Part shown: piece by piece, positions 8,538-17,702 of the stretch
Position numbering within the stretch: position 1 is the stretch's first letter
Layout of the letters: each line of letters starts with the position of its first letter
Source: CALESS01 sp964405455
GTDB taxonomy: Bacteria > Chloroflexota > Anaerolineae > Anaerolineales > Anaerolineaceae
Direction of reading: 5' to 3'
DNA: 64,000 nt
Assembly: GCA_964405455.1 (NCBI GenBank)
Contig: CAYOOA010000003.1
Location: forward strand, 44,376-108,375
Translations under genes and position numbers: made by a program
The notes under the pieces: generated by a model
Database searches by the model: none
The model's input: only the letters and a program-made list of their open reading frames with translations
Told to the model about the DNA's origin: nothing

Positions 8538-10151
8538 TTATTTCCAATCAAATTGTGTCATCAGACCATCACCGGTAACCTGGGTTGCAGCGCCGGTGGA
8601 GGAATCAACCAGCCAAAGATTGCCCTGGTAAATCAGGGCGATCATAGGTGAAGAAGTTCCATTATCAGGAGACCAGAGAACCTGCTGTGGATCCAACCCG
8701 GTGGAATCTTCGGCCGGGAATAGCTGCCGTGGGTTTGAACCGTCCTGCTCCATCACCCAAAGCCGGTAGCGCGAGTCTGCGCTCTGACGGGGAAAAATGG
8801 CCTGCAGGTAGGCGATGGAAAAAGTCTCGTTCTCATCCGGGCTGGAGCAGGTTGGATAAGCAAACATCCCGACATCCGGTACCAGATCCACCTGTAAGCC
8901 GGTTTTTGTGTTGAGCGCTACCAGAGAAAACACCTGGGAGGTGCCCGGATCGGCAGCACCACTCTCAGCCGGATGAGAAACCATATACAGGATGGAAGCA
9001 TCCGGGGATGTCGTTATTCCTGGTATCCAGGCCCAATTACTGCGCGAATCATACGGATTGAGGGTCAACAGGGTGGAAAGCTGGCCTTTTTTCAGATCAA
9101 CCAGACCGATTGAATCGGGGCGGGCGAAAAATAATTCATTCCCATCTGGTGAAAAACCAAATTGGGTGCCCCACCATCCATAGACGCCGCCGGAATTGGA
9201 TGCGAGTATCTCCTCCACCGGGGCAAGGTTGCCCGCCCGGGTAAATTTCAACAGGTTTAAATCGTTATTGGCCTGCCAACCCGGGGCTGCCGAGCGCGGT
9301 TCCACCGTGGAATACACAACAGCCATCATCTGCCCTGGCATCCAATCAGCAAATGTGATTATATTCCTGGCCTGGAGGTTGTAAGTTTTAATCGGATCTT
9401 CGGTTAAATTTGCCGCCCATAAGGTGTTGATTTCGACCGACGCATCCTTTCCACTGGCGCGGGTATACAGCAGCCATTTTCCATCGCGGGAAAGGCGCAA
9501 AACCCGCCCATCCAGGTCGCCGGTGGTGATCAACGGTTTACGGTCAGCAGAGGTACCCTCCATCATCCAGGCATTGCCAGCGACGATATAGACCAGCCGG
9601 CCGGGGATGGGCTGGGCGGTGAAAGGCGCTTTGATCCCAACCATCAAAATTTCAGGCTTGGGATCCTGGACAATGGTTGTTTTCACAATGGTGCGGGATA
9701 CCTGTTGTCCATCTTCCAACAATGTTCGGTAAGTAATTTGTTCAGTGCCGTTTTCGCCGGCCTGGATGCGCAGAGTTTGCCCATCGGCCAGGGTTTCATT
9801 ACGCACCACCTGTTGGGAGAAGGGGATGGTGATTTCCTGGGTGTCGAATTCTTCCTGTACACGGGTCACTTTGATAGTGATAGGCTCCGTAATCGGCATG
9901 ACACCCGGCGGAGTAACCCGATCCAGGTTCCCGATGGTCAAACCTGCTGTGGCCAGGGCGCGTTGAACGGTGGACCCGGCCGGGACGGATGGATGGAAAA
10001 CAGTGTTATCGGCTTGAATTTCGACCTGGATGGATAGATCCGGGGAGGGGGAAGGGGATCCGCAAGCCGCCAGGACGACTGCCAGCAGAATGACAGAAAG
10101 AATCCACTGGAGGGTCCGGGAAGGTGGGATGGAAATGATTGATCGGATCAT
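8538..10151 (-). CDS. Lipoprotein with DUF348-like, G5 and WD40-like beta-propeller domains
   Basis: 537 residues. Type II signal peptide: hydrophobic stretch then lipobox VLAAC near residue 30. Residues 40-115 look like the DUF348/YabE ubiquitin-like domain (VPAGSTVQRALATAGLTI). Residues 115-190 form a G5 domain (FDTQEITIPFSQ ... ETLADGQTLRIQAGENG). From about 190 to the end there are repeated strands of the TolB/WD40-like propeller type (RVLRLSRDGKWLLYT, FGFSPDGNELFFA). G5 domains are known to bind carbohydrate such as peptidoglycan sugars. Function unknown; surface-anchored cell-wall sensor or binding protein is inference. Confidence 0.75.
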   Translation of the reverse strand: MIRSIISIPPSRTLQWILSVILLAVVLAACGSPSPSPDLSIQVEIQADNTVFHPSVPAGSTVQRALATAGLTIGNLDRVTPPGVMPITEPITIKVTRVQEEFDTQEITIPFSQQVVRNETLADGQTLRIQAGENGTEQITYRTLLEDGQQVSRTIVKTTIVQDPKPEILMVGIKAPFTAQPIPGRLVYIVAGNAWMMEGTSADRKPLITTGDLDGRVLRLSRDGKWLLYTRASGKDASVEINTLWAANLTEDPIKTYNLQARNIITFADWMPGQMMAVVYSTVEPRSAAPGWQANNDLNLLKFTRAGNLAPVEEILASNSGGVYGWWGTQFGFSPDGNELFFARPDSIGLVDLKKGQLSTLLTLNPYDSRSNWAWIPGITTSPDASILYMVSHPAESGAADPGTSQVFSLVALNTKTGLQVDLVPDVGMFAYPTCSSPDENETFSIAYLQAIFPRQSADSRYRLWVMEQDGSNPRQLFPAEDSTGLDPQQVLWSPDNGTSSPMIALIYQGNLWLVDSSTGAATQVTGDGLMTQFDWK

Positions 10152-10178
10152 CTGCGGTCGGATTTCAGGTATAATCGA

Positions 10179-10742
10179 TTAGGAGGCCTGTTGGAGAGTG
10201 ATCACCAGCAAGCCGTCTCCAATTTCAATGCCGATTATTTTGAATTGGCCTTGTGTGGAGCCAAAGCCATCGACAATGGAATTGTTCAACAAGCGTGCCA
10301 GGAAATCTTTCAAAGTCCCCGGAGCCGGAATGGGACCGAAATCTGCCGAGAGGATGTTGACAGTGGGAAGACCTTGTTCGTCCATTGTCACCTGGGTGAC
10401 GACCTTGACATTAGCTGTAACTCCGGCTGTTGCTGCTGTTCCATAGATCTCCATTTGGCCGCTGCGCAGCAAGACCTGGGTGTTGGAGAAGGGAGCGTCG
10501 GGTTGTTCAGCGATTTTTTGAGCCAGGTAAGAGCTGACCTGCTGCTCGTTGAGTGAAATGACTGCCGTGTGGGTTTCCGGCGTGACAGCGATGGAAGTCT
10601 CCATTGAAGATGCCAGTTGGGTTGGTTCCAGAGTTGGGTAGGCAGTTGCATCGGGCGTAGGACCGCCCAGGTTACAAGCGAGACTTACCAGTAATAATAT
10701 ATTGATGGAAAGAAAAAGCAACAAACCTTTTTTACGGGTCAT
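10179..10742 (-). CDS. Putative lipoprotein, unknown function
   Basis: 187 residues from ATG 10742, which has AAGGTGG five bases upstream; a GTG nine bases earlier lies inside that ribosome binding site and is not used. Signal peptide ILLLVSLAC with a lipobox cysteine near residue 23, then a Thr/Pro-rich linker and a single globular domain with SLNEQQVSSYLAQKIAE and FKIIGIEIGDGLLVITLQ, resembling the many small Chloroflexota lipoproteins that hold a LEA/LprAFG-like fold. First gene of the leftward run, divergent from scpB (43 bp between starts), so both promoters must lie in or near 10743-10785. Confidence 0.65.
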   Translation of the reverse strand: MTRKKGLLLFLSINILLLVSLACNLGGPTPDATAYPTLEPTQLASSMETSIAVTPETHTAVISLNEQQVSSYLAQKIAEQPDAPFSNTQVLLRSGQMEIYGTAATAGVTANVKVVTQVTMDEQGLPTVNILSADFGPIPAPGTLKDFLARLLNNSIVDGFGSTQGQFKIIGIEIGDGLLVITLQQAS

Positions 10743-10785
10743 AAAAACCACCTTATCTCAGTGAAGGAACTGCGGTTATTATAGC

Positions 10786-11349
10786 ATGAGTGAAGTACAG
10801 CCCAACCTTGCGATTGAAGAATTGCCTGCCGCCCTGGAAGCTTTGTTGTTTGTCGCCAGCGGTCCGGTGACGACGGCGCAGATGGCAGAAGCATTAAACG
10901 TACCCGAAGACGAAGTAAAGAGTGCGATTGGAGAATTGGAATTGGTCTACCAGGCCGGGCGCGGGTTACGGCTGCAATGGCATGCCGGCCGGGTGCAAAT
11001 GACCAGCGCACCGCAGTACTCCGGCTATGTAGAGAAATTCCTCGGCCTGGAAGCAACTGCCCGCTTGAGCCGGGCCGCCCTGGAAGCACTGGCCATAGTG
11101 GCTTACCGCCAGCCCGTGACCCGCCCTGGGATTGATGCCATCCGCGGCGTTAATTCAGACGGCGTGATCAAGAGCCTGCTCTCGAAGGGCTTGATCCAGG
11201 AAGTTGGCCGGGCAGAGGGTCCGGGCCGGCCGATCCTGTACGGTACGACAGCTGATTTTTTACAGTATTTTGGCTTATCCCGCCTGGAGGAATTGCCGCC
11301 CTACGAAACCGCGGAAGAAGAACCCAAGCCGGAATTGTTGAAGGATTAA
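10786..11349 (+). CDS. scpB: Segregation and condensation protein B
   Basis: 187 residues, usual ScpB length. Two winged-helix domains: EALLFVASGPVTTAQMAEAL and RAALEALAIVAYRQPVTRPGIDAIRGVNSDGVIKSLL, the second being highly diagnostic. ScpB binds ScpA and the SMC ATPase to form the bacterial condensin. scpA is not in the window. It is followed 10 bp later by an rluB-type pseudouridine synthase gene, an arrangement seen in many bacteria. Confidence 0.95.
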   Translation: MSEVQPNLAIEELPAALEALLFVASGPVTTAQMAEALNVPEDEVKSAIGELELVYQAGRGLRLQWHAGRVQMTSAPQYSGYVEKFLGLEATARLSRAALEALAIVAYRQPVTRPGIDAIRGVNSDGVIKSLLSKGLIQEVGRAEGPGRPILYGTTADFLQYFGLSRLEELPPYETAEEEPKPELLKD

Positions 11350-11359
11350 AGAGGATCTC

Positions 11360-12370
11360 ATGGAAGAAAGAGTGCAGAAAATACTGGCGCGCGCGGGTTA
11401 TGGCTCCCGGCGCTCATGCGAGGATTTAATCATTGCCGGTCGGGTCACCATTAACGGTGTGAAGGCGATCTTAGGAAGCAAGGCCGACCAGGTGCATGAT
11501 ACCATCACGGTGGACGGCAAAGAGCTCCCCCGGGAGGAAGCCGAGAAGATTTACATTGCCCTGTATAAACCACGGGGCGTGCTATCGGATACAGATCCGA
11601 ATGATCCGCGCCAAACGGTCTTTGACCTGGTGGATGTTCCCGGTCACCTGTTCGCTGTCGGGCGATTGGACCTGGACAGTGAAGGATTGATCCTGCTGAC
11701 CAACGATGGAATCCTGGCAAACCGATTAACCCACCCACGGTACGGCCACGAGAAGGAATACCGTGTGTTGGTTGCATCCCGCCCGGATGATGATCAGTTG
11801 AAGGCCTGGCGAAGCGGCGTGGTCCTGGATGATGGCTATCGGACGCAACCGGCTGAAGTTCGCGTGGAGCAGCCGTTCGGAAAAGGTGCGTGGTTGCGAG
11901 TGATTTTACGGGAAGGGCGCAAGCGCCAAATCCGCGAAGTCGGCTCCCAGATTGGTCTGCCAGTCGTGCGGATTGTTCGCATCCGGATAGGCTCCGTTAT
12001 GCTGGATAAGTTGAATCCCAGGCAGTGGCGCTATTTAAGCCCGCAGGAGGTGCGCCAGTTGACCGACATCCGCACCAAGCCGGAAATCAAACCCGGTCGG
12101 GCTCCGCGTCGAACTTCTGTTACTCATGCTGCCCGGCGGAAATTTGGCGGGCCTTTTACACCGCAAGGACATGCCGTGAATCATGCCTCCCGGGACGATG
12201 AGCAGCAGCCAACCTCAAAGCAGGACGAGACTCCCCGGAATCAATCCAGGCGGCCGATGCCCCAGGTAAATCCGCAGCCAACCTTTAGCGGTAAACGCAC
12301 CCAGAGGACGGGAAATGAAAAACCCCGTCCATCTTCCCGACGAACCTCCGGAAAAGATAAGCGGGGTTAA
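11360..12370 (+). CDS. rluB: 23S rRNA pseudouridine synthase, RsuA/RluB family
   Basis: 336 residues. N-terminal S4 RNA-binding domain (QKILARAGYGSRRSCEDLI, residues 4-50), then the catalytic domain with YKPRGVLSDTDP and VGRLDLDSEGLILLTNDG, where D102 or D104 of RLDLDSEG is the catalytic Asp region, and REGRKRQIREV. Makes pseudouridine in rRNA; RluB (position 2605) is more likely than RsuA because of the pairing with scpB. After residue 240 there is a basic, disordered extension of about 95 residues (Arg, Lys, Gln, Pro rich), a likely RNA-binding tail. RNA target is inferred. Confidence 0.88.
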   Translation: MEERVQKILARAGYGSRRSCEDLIIAGRVTINGVKAILGSKADQVHDTITVDGKELPREEAEKIYIALYKPRGVLSDTDPNDPRQTVFDLVDVPGHLFAVGRLDLDSEGLILLTNDGILANRLTHPRYGHEKEYRVLVASRPDDDQLKAWRSGVVLDDGYRTQPAEVRVEQPFGKGAWLRVILREGRKRQIREVGSQIGLPVVRIVRIRIGSVMLDKLNPRQWRYLSPQEVRQLTDIRTKPEIKPGRAPRRTSVTHAARRKFGGPFTPQGHAVNHASRDDEQQPTSKQDETPRNQSRRPMPQVNPQPTFSGKRTQRTGNEKPRPSSRRTSGKDKRG

Positions 12371-12393
12371 TCTCCCTTATCGAAGCAGGAAGA

Positions 12394-13125
12394 TTACTTT
12401 TCTTCCTCGTCCGGTTTTGTGCGATTCTCAGGGTGTTCTTCCTTCGGGAGGGCACCCTGGATGCTTAAAATTGCATTGATTGGGGCGGGGTTAACCTTAG
12501 CCTGGCGGCGGATGAAATCCTTTACTTTTTCTTCCATCACGGCGGGATTGGGAGCCCCCTCCGCTTGCAGGTCAGCTTTTTCATTTGTGAAGACAAGGAC
12601 AGCTACAGGCGCCGGCAAGGTTTGGCCGGGGAGTGTCTTATTAATCCAATTCTGCATATCATTAATGGCTGACTTGGCTTCCAGGTCAGGCCGTCCGAGG
12701 CTCTCCTGGCCGAATAATTTCAGGTACCAGTTGCCGCCTTTTTGTTTCCAACGCTTGCGGTCAGAATCGTAGGTGATGGTGCCAGCCTGTGAATAAGGCA
12801 GGAGGATCATTACACCGGCAGGTCCAACCAGAAGGTGGCTGACCGGGCTGGTGTAATGATACAGTGTGTATTGATCACCGAGTCCTTTCAACGCAGCCGT
12901 GATCCGTTCATCCGTGCGGGGGGATTTTCCCCAGCGGTTGCCGTAGTAAATCCCAATCTGGGAAAGTAAAAAGCCAACGATCAGTGCGATGAATGACCAG
13001 GATAGATAAGCAGCGTTGAAGGAGGCAATCAACCCGACCACCAGGATCACCAGGCTGGCGATGGTAGTGACTTTGCCGATGGTGCCATTGCGTTTGATCA
13101 ATTTCTCGTCAGTTACGATTTTCAT
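12394..13125 (-). CDS. Membrane protein with a NERD-like domain
   Basis: 243 residues. Two helices at about 20-40 and 44-62, then a soluble domain that begins RTDERITAALKGLGDQYTLYHYTSP and continues LLVGPAGVMILLPYSQAGTI and KRWKQKGGNW. This order (E in the first helix, 'hvvvgp.Gvf' strand, then W-containing strand) resembles the nuclease-related NERD domain. I cannot see a full set of catalytic residues, so enzymatic activity is unproven. Acidic C-terminus (KPDEEEK). It lies just after plsX, 28 bp from its stop. Confidence 0.55.
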   Translation of the reverse strand: MKIVTDEKLIKRNGTIGKVTTIASLVILVVGLIASFNAAYLSWSFIALIVGFLLSQIGIYYGNRWGKSPRTDERITAALKGLGDQYTLYHYTSPVSHLLVGPAGVMILLPYSQAGTITYDSDRKRWKQKGGNWYLKLFGQESLGRPDLEAKSAINDMQNWINKTLPGQTLPAPVAVLVFTNEKADLQAEGAPNPAVMEEKVKDFIRRQAKVNPAPINAILSIQGALPKEEHPENRTKPDEEEK

Positions 13126-13153
13126 AATGGGATTCCTTTTTCAATCAGAGAAT

Positions 13154-14161
13154 TCATGCACCGGAGGCGGCAGCCCGTTCCTGGATTGCCTTGTGCAAGG
13201 CAGACATCAAATCAGATTGGGCGGCACGCTGTGCCCGCCGGATGGCGGAGCACAGGGCTCGTGCATCCGACCGTCCGTGACCGATGAAGACCAATCCGTT
13301 CACCCCGATTAAAAGGGCGGCGCCAATTTCCGCTGGATCCAGCTTGGATTTGAGCGGGCCAAAGGCGGGTTTGACAAACAGGTAGCCCAATTTACGCAGC
13401 CAGGATGCCTGGATGCCTTCTTTCAAAATATCGGTGATGAGCTTTGCCACCGCTTCACTGGTTTTAATGAAAACATTGCCTGTAAATCCGTCGGATACAA
13501 CCACGTCTGCCGCGCCAGCGAAGACCTCTTTGGGCTCCACATTGCCAATGAAATTCAATCCGCTGCCGGCCAACAGGGGAAAAGCATCCTTAACCAACTG
13601 GCTGCCTTTGCCTTCTTCCTCCCCATTGGAGAGCAATCCAATCCGGGGCGCTGGCAAACCGAGAACTTTATTAGCATAGACATGCCCCATGAGGCCAAAC
13701 TCCAGCAGGAATTCCGGGCGGCAATCGGCGTTTGCTCCGTTATCGATGAAAATGGCCGAGCCGGTGCGGGTGGGGATGGGTGTGGTCAGGGCCGGGCGGG
13801 AAATGCCGCTCATCCGGCGCAGGTTGGCCACTGCATTGAAGTATGCCCCTCCGGTGTTGCCGGCCGTGACGAACGCGCTGGCTTCTCCAGATTTCACCAG
13901 GCGCATACCGACTGCCATGGAATTATTGGGCTTCCTTTTGACGGCCTCCACGGCATGCTCTTCCATCTCAATCATTTCATCAGCATGCACCAGGCGGATG
14001 GGCAGGCTGCCCGGGTTGAGCGCTTTCAACTTTGGCTCAACCACGGCGGTGTTCCCCACCAGGATGATTTCTTCACCTGTTTCCCGGGCCATCTGGACGG
14101 CTGCATGAACCTCGGGATCAGGGTATTGATCACTTCCCATCGCATCCAAAACAATTGCCAT
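13154..14161 (-). CDS. plsX: Phosphate acyltransferase PlsX
   Basis: 335 residues, usual length. N-terminus MAIVLDAMGSDQYP, then AVGMRLVKSGEASAFVTAGNTG and VVVSDGFTGNVFIKTSEA are diagnostic. PlsX converts acyl-ACP and phosphate to acyl-phosphate, the donor for PlsY in phospholipid synthesis. Peripheral membrane enzyme. The commonly linked fab genes are absent here. AGGAGAAAG precedes the ATG. Starts 89 bp from the divergent tRNA-Leu. Confidence 0.95.
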   Translation of the reverse strand: MAIVLDAMGSDQYPDPEVHAAVQMARETGEEIILVGNTAVVEPKLKALNPGSLPIRLVHADEMIEMEEHAVEAVKRKPNNSMAVGMRLVKSGEASAFVTAGNTGGAYFNAVANLRRMSGISRPALTTPIPTRTGSAIFIDNGANADCRPEFLLEFGLMGHVYANKVLGLPAPRIGLLSNGEEEGKGSQLVKDAFPLLAGSGLNFIGNVEPKEVFAGAADVVVSDGFTGNVFIKTSEAVAKLITDILKEGIQASWLRKLGYLFVKPAFGPLKSKLDPAEIGAALLIGVNGLVFIGHGRSDARALCSAIRRAQRAAQSDLMSALHKAIQERAAASGA

Positions 14162-14212
14162 GACTTTCTCCTTCTCAGTTTATGTGCCTTGCGAACCCTG
14201 AAGCGGTTTTCC

Positions 14213-14240
14213 TTGACAACCACCTGAAGGCGGTTATAAT
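14213..14240 (+). promoter_or_regulatory. Sigma-A-type promoter of tRNA-Leu
   Basis: Perfect TTGACA (14213-14218) and perfect TATAAT (14235-14240) with a 16-bp spacer, 10 bp before the mature tRNA. One of the strongest-looking promoters in the window. Confidence 0.85.
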
Positions 14241-14250
14241 ATCGTGGCTT

Positions 14251-14332
14251 GCGCTGGTGCTGGAATTGGCAGACAGGCATGGTTGAGGGCCATGTGCCGC
14301 GAGGCGTGAGGGTTCAACTCCCTCCCAGCGCA
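14251..14332 (+). tRNA. tRNA-Leu (anticodon GAG)
   Basis: 82 nt. Acceptor stem GCGCTGG / CCAGCGC with discriminator A; anticodon stem CATGG / CCATG, loop TTGAGGG giving anticodon GAG at 14285-14287 (reads CUC and CUU). A long variable arm (class II tRNA) and the T loop GTTCAA are present. CCA is not encoded. A strong promoter precedes and a terminator follows. Confidence 0.96.
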
Positions 14333-14342
14333 CAGAAACAGG

Positions 14343-14368
14343 ACACCCGAAAGGGTGTTTTGGTTTTT
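14343..14368 (+). terminator. Terminator after tRNA-Leu
   Basis: Stem ACACCC / GGGTGT with a GAAA tetraloop followed by TTTTGGTTTTT. It also overlaps the 3' boundary of the convergent prenyl synthase gene. Confidence 0.75.
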
Positions 14369-15335
14369 AAAGCGCCCGGTCGACGAAATATTCGGCCAAC
14401 TCCTGCAGGGCAATGCGTTCCGGGCAGGCCGGGGCAATTTGTAAAGAATCCAGGCCGCTGTGGACAAACTGGCGGGCTTCTTCATACGCCTGGTGAATGG
14501 CGCCGCTTTTCTTGAGCTCCGGAATCAGGCAATCGATTTGCTGCTGTGAGATGCATTTGCCTTTGATCAACGCGTCGCTGATTTCGTTTTCCGGGTTGGA
14601 CTCTGCATAACAAATGACAGGAAGTGTCACCAGTCCCTGGCGCAGGTCGCTGCCCACCGGCTTGCCGAGTACAGCCGGGTCGGCGGTGAAATCCAGGATA
14701 TCATCCATGATCTGGAAGGCCATGCCGATCTCGTGCCCAAAATGGCGCATGGCGGATGTAATTTCTGCATCCGCATCGCTAATCAGGGCTGCCGATTTGG
14801 CCGAGGTTTCAAAGAGTGAGGCGGTCTTGGCGTAGATGCGGGCAAAATAAGCCGGCCGACTGATTGAACAGCGGGCGGAAAATAGCTGATTGATCTCTCC
14901 ATTGACAATGATGCCCAGTGTGGTGGAGAAAAGGCCTATGACCGGAATGGATTCTGTATCGGAGGCCAGTTTGGCTGCCCGGGCAAACATGAAATCACCT
15001 GTCAAGACCGTTGCCCCGGGGGACCACTGGGCGTTCAAGGTCGGGTTTCCCCGCCGCAATAGAGAGCCGTCGATCAGGTCATCATGTACAAGGGTGGCGG
15101 TGTGCAGCATCTCGATGGCGGCGGCAAGCGTAACCAACCGGTCGTGAGGACCGCCGAGCATGTTTCCGATCAGGAGGGTGAGAGTGGGACGAACGCGTTT
15201 CCCGCCGGCTGAGATGAGATGCTGGATCGCTGACTGAAGATCGGGATGATAGCCGTCCGCCTGCCGACTCATTAAAGCTTCGACTTCTTGCAGGGTCTCG
15301 TTGATCTCAGTCGGAATAAAGCCAATTGTGCTCAA
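14367..15335 (-). CDS. Polyprenyl diphosphate synthase (long-chain, all-trans)
   Basis: 322 residues from TTG 15335, which overlaps the tatD stop as TTGA and has GGAG six bases upstream; an in-frame ATG at 15347 is the alternative. First Asp-rich motif LVHDDLIDG, second QIMDDILDF, and GGKRVRPTLTLLIGNMLGG. Condenses isopentenyl diphosphate onto an allylic primer. The residues before the first Asp motif (ATLVHDD, small side chains) suit a long product such as a heptaprenyl to decaprenyl quinone tail; chain length is inference. Coupled to tatD. Confidence 0.9.
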   Translation of the reverse strand: MSTIGFIPTEINETLQEVEALMSRQADGYHPDLQSAIQHLISAGGKRVRPTLTLLIGNMLGGPHDRLVTLAAAIEMLHTATLVHDDLIDGSLLRRGNPTLNAQWSPGATVLTGDFMFARAAKLASDTESIPVIGLFSTTLGIIVNGEINQLFSARCSISRPAYFARIYAKTASLFETSAKSAALISDADAEITSAMRHFGHEIGMAFQIMDDILDFTADPAVLGKPVGSDLRQGLVTLPVICYAESNPENEISDALIKGKCISQQQIDCLIPELKKSGAIHQAYEEARQFVHSGLDSLQIAPACPERIALQELAEYFVDRAL

Positions 15336-16135
15336 GCAGTTCTCCATGAAAACAGCCGTTGGGCGTTATTCGAGGTGGTCTCGGCTGTGAGATTGGCCGA
15401 GATACCGCGCAGGTCGGCTATTTTACCATTAATATATTGTATAAATGATGGTTCATTCCGCTCCCCCCGGTGGGGATGAGGGGTGAGGAATGGAGCATCT
15501 GTTTCAAGTAAAAGGACATCCAGAGGCAGTTCTCTGGCAGCCAGGTGGCGGTCGTGGGCGTTCTTAAAAGTCACCGGACCGTTTAAGCCAATCAAAAAGT
15601 TCAAGTCGATCAAGGATTCGGCCTGTTCCAGGCTGCCGTCGAAGGAATGCAACACTCCCGGTCGGTCAGCCTGGGGAGAACCTGGAGATTGCAGATCATG
15701 CGCCCAGGCAGAGAGGATTGGGAAGAGGTCCTCGAAAGCATCCCGGTTGTGTATCACCACCGGCAGACCCAATTCACCGGCCAAATCAAGCTGCTGGCGC
15801 AAGACATCCGCCTGAACGTTGCGCGGACAGCGATCGCGGTAGAAATCCAACCCAATCTCACCAATAGCGCATACCCTGGGGTGGCGGGCCAATTCACGCA
15901 GTTCGGTGAGTGTGTCCGACTTCCAGGTCAAACCATCATTCGGGTGGATGCCGACCGCCGCATAGATCTCAGGCCATTGCTCCGCCAGGCGGACAGCCGT
16001 ACGGCTTGTCGGCAGGTCAATGCCTGGGACGAGAATGCGCTCCAGACCGGCTTGCCTGGAACGAGCCAGGACGGACTCCAAATCTGCCTCAAAAATGTTA
16101 AGGTTCAGATGGCAGTGTGTATCACACAGGAACAC
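15332..16135 (-). CDS. tatD: TatD family metal-dependent hydrolase
   Basis: 267 residues. Metal ligands of the TIM-barrel amidohydrolase type: CDTHCHLN at the N-terminus (HxH), IGEIGLDFYRD (Glu), VIHNRDA (His), and LLLETDAPFLTPHPHRG near the end. TatD enzymes are described as Mg-dependent 3'-5' exonucleases acting on DNA or RNA. Cytosolic. It starts 4 bp after the phosphohexomutase stop and overlaps the prenyl synthase start, so the three genes form one transcript. Confidence 0.93.
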   Translation of the reverse strand: MFLCDTHCHLNLNIFEADLESVLARSRQAGLERILVPGIDLPTSRTAVRLAEQWPEIYAAVGIHPNDGLTWKSDTLTELRELARHPRVCAIGEIGLDFYRDRCPRNVQADVLRQQLDLAGELGLPVVIHNRDAFEDLFPILSAWAHDLQSPGSPQADRPGVLHSFDGSLEQAESLIDLNFLIGLNGPVTFKNAHDRHLAARELPLDVLLLETDAPFLTPHPHRGERNEPSFIQYINGKIADLRGISANLTAETTSNNAQRLFSWRTA

Positions 16136-16139
16136 GGGT

Positions 16140-17561
16140 TCATCCCAGGCCGACGATACGCAGGCCGTCCTGCAGGATGGCCGGAACAGCCTCTTTGTGA
16201 GTGGTCTCGCAATACACCCGAATAATCGGCTCCGTGCCAGAGAAGCGGATCAACATCCAGCCGCCGTCTTCCAGGCCGAACTTGAAACCATCCGTCGTGT
16301 TTAAGCCAGTGACCTTCAAGCCACCAATTGTGACAGGTTTGGCGGCCAGGATCATGGCTTCTCGGGCCGACCGGTCACCTTTGAAGACGGAATCAATCCG
16401 ATCGTAGTAATGGGGGCCAACTTTGCTGAAGAGGAGGTCGAGCAGTTCGGATGGTTTACGCTTGAGGCGCACCATCATATCCAGGATGAACAAGCCGGCC
16501 AGGATGCCGTCCCGTTCGGGGACATTATCGCGGAAGGCGTAGCCGCCGGATTCCTCGCCGCCGATCATGGCATTGGTTTCCAACATCTTAGGGGCCACGT
16601 ATTTGAAGCCAACCCCGGTTTCAATCACGGGCACATTGTAGATCTTGCCCAGTTTTTCAAGCATGCTGGTGGTGGAGAGGGTCTTGACGATTGCGCCGCG
16701 CTGACCGCGAAGCTCCAACAGGTAGAACGCCAGGAGTGCATAAACCTGCAATTGGTTGATAAACTCACCCTTTTCAGAACCAAGACCTACCCGATCCGCG
16801 TCGCCGTCGGTGATCAGGAGGACATCTCCGCCAACCTGGACGGTGGTTTGTAAGCCAACGTTGATGTTCGGCGGAATGGGCTCGGGGCGCTTCATCTCAG
16901 GGAAGGAAGGGTTGCGGGAATTGTGGATCTCGACAACCTCGGTCGTCCCGCCGGAGAGCAGGGTTGGGAACCAGCCGGCGCCGTTGCCCCACATGGTATC
17001 GACGACCACTTTCAAACCAGCCTGGCGAATGGGCTCGAGGTCGATTAGCTTATTAATATGAAGGATATAGGCAGGCGCAGGATCAAAGCGGACAATCCAA
17101 CCACCCGCTTCAGCCTGGGCAGCCGGCATGAGTTTGATTTCAGCCGGGTCATCCGGGATGAGGTTCTCGATTTGTTTCAGGCCTTCCGGATCGATGGCGC
17201 CGCCAAATTCATTGCGGACTTTGAAACCGTTATCCGTGGGTGGATTGTGGGAGGCAGTGATGTTAATCGCCCCGGCAGCTTTCAGGTTAACCACCGAGAA
17301 GGCAATAACAGGGGTGGGAGTGGCACCCTGGGTCAGGTGAACGTGGAAACCGTTTCCGGCCAGCACTTCGGCTACGGCCAGGGCGAAATGTTCGGATTCG
17401 AAGCGCTTATCGTGCCCGACGACGATCCACTGCCCGGCTTTTCCCTGGCTGAGCATGTAACTGGCAAACCCCTGGGTGCAGCGGCGAACGTTTTCAAAGG
17501 TATAGTCCTCTGCGATCATACCGCGCCAGCCGTCTGTACCAAAATGGATCTTGAAAGCCAT
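16140..17561 (-). CDS. Phosphoglucomutase/phosphomannomutase family protein
   Basis: 473 residues. Motifs of the alpha-D-phosphohexomutase family in order: FGTDGWRG near the N-terminus, NITASHNPP (phosphoserine loop), LLITDGDADRVG (Mg loop), GGEESGGYAF (sugar-binding loop), RFSGTEPIIRVYCE (phosphate loop). Interconverts hexose 1- and 6-phosphates; GGEESGG fits glucose/mannose substrates rather than glucosamine. Cytosolic, feeds sugar nucleotide and glycogen pathways. First gene of a leftward transcript with tatD. GGAGAG precedes the ATG. Confidence 0.92.
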   Translation of the reverse strand: MAFKIHFGTDGWRGMIAEDYTFENVRRCTQGFASYMLSQGKAGQWIVVGHDKRFESEHFALAVAEVLAGNGFHVHLTQGATPTPVIAFSVVNLKAAGAINITASHNPPTDNGFKVRNEFGGAIDPEGLKQIENLIPDDPAEIKLMPAAQAEAGGWIVRFDPAPAYILHINKLIDLEPIRQAGLKVVVDTMWGNGAGWFPTLLSGGTTEVVEIHNSRNPSFPEMKRPEPIPPNINVGLQTTVQVGGDVLLITDGDADRVGLGSEKGEFINQLQVYALLAFYLLELRGQRGAIVKTLSTTSMLEKLGKIYNVPVIETGVGFKYVAPKMLETNAMIGGEESGGYAFRDNVPERDGILAGLFILDMMVRLKRKPSELLDLLFSKVGPHYYDRIDSVFKGDRSAREAMILAAKPVTIGGLKVTGLNTTDGFKFGLEDGGWMLIRFSGTEPIIRVYCETTHKEAVPAILQDGLRIVGLG

Positions 17562-17654
17562 GGCTCTCCTCCAACCCGAGATATTAATATAGAATGTGAT
17601 TATTATATCAGGGGATTAGGGATGCGAAAAGTTCTTTGTAAATTCAAACCATGC

Positions 17655-17660
17655 TATAAT
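17655..17660 (+). promoter_or_regulatory. -10 element before the cysteine desulfurase gene
   Basis: TATAAT at 17655-17660, 42 bp before the ATG. A -35 match is poor (TTCTTT at 17632-17637, 17-bp spacing), so this is a candidate only. Confidence 0.45.
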
Positions 17661-17702
17661 TTTTGATTGATTTGCTGAAATTGGAGATTATAGGTAGAAA
17701 TA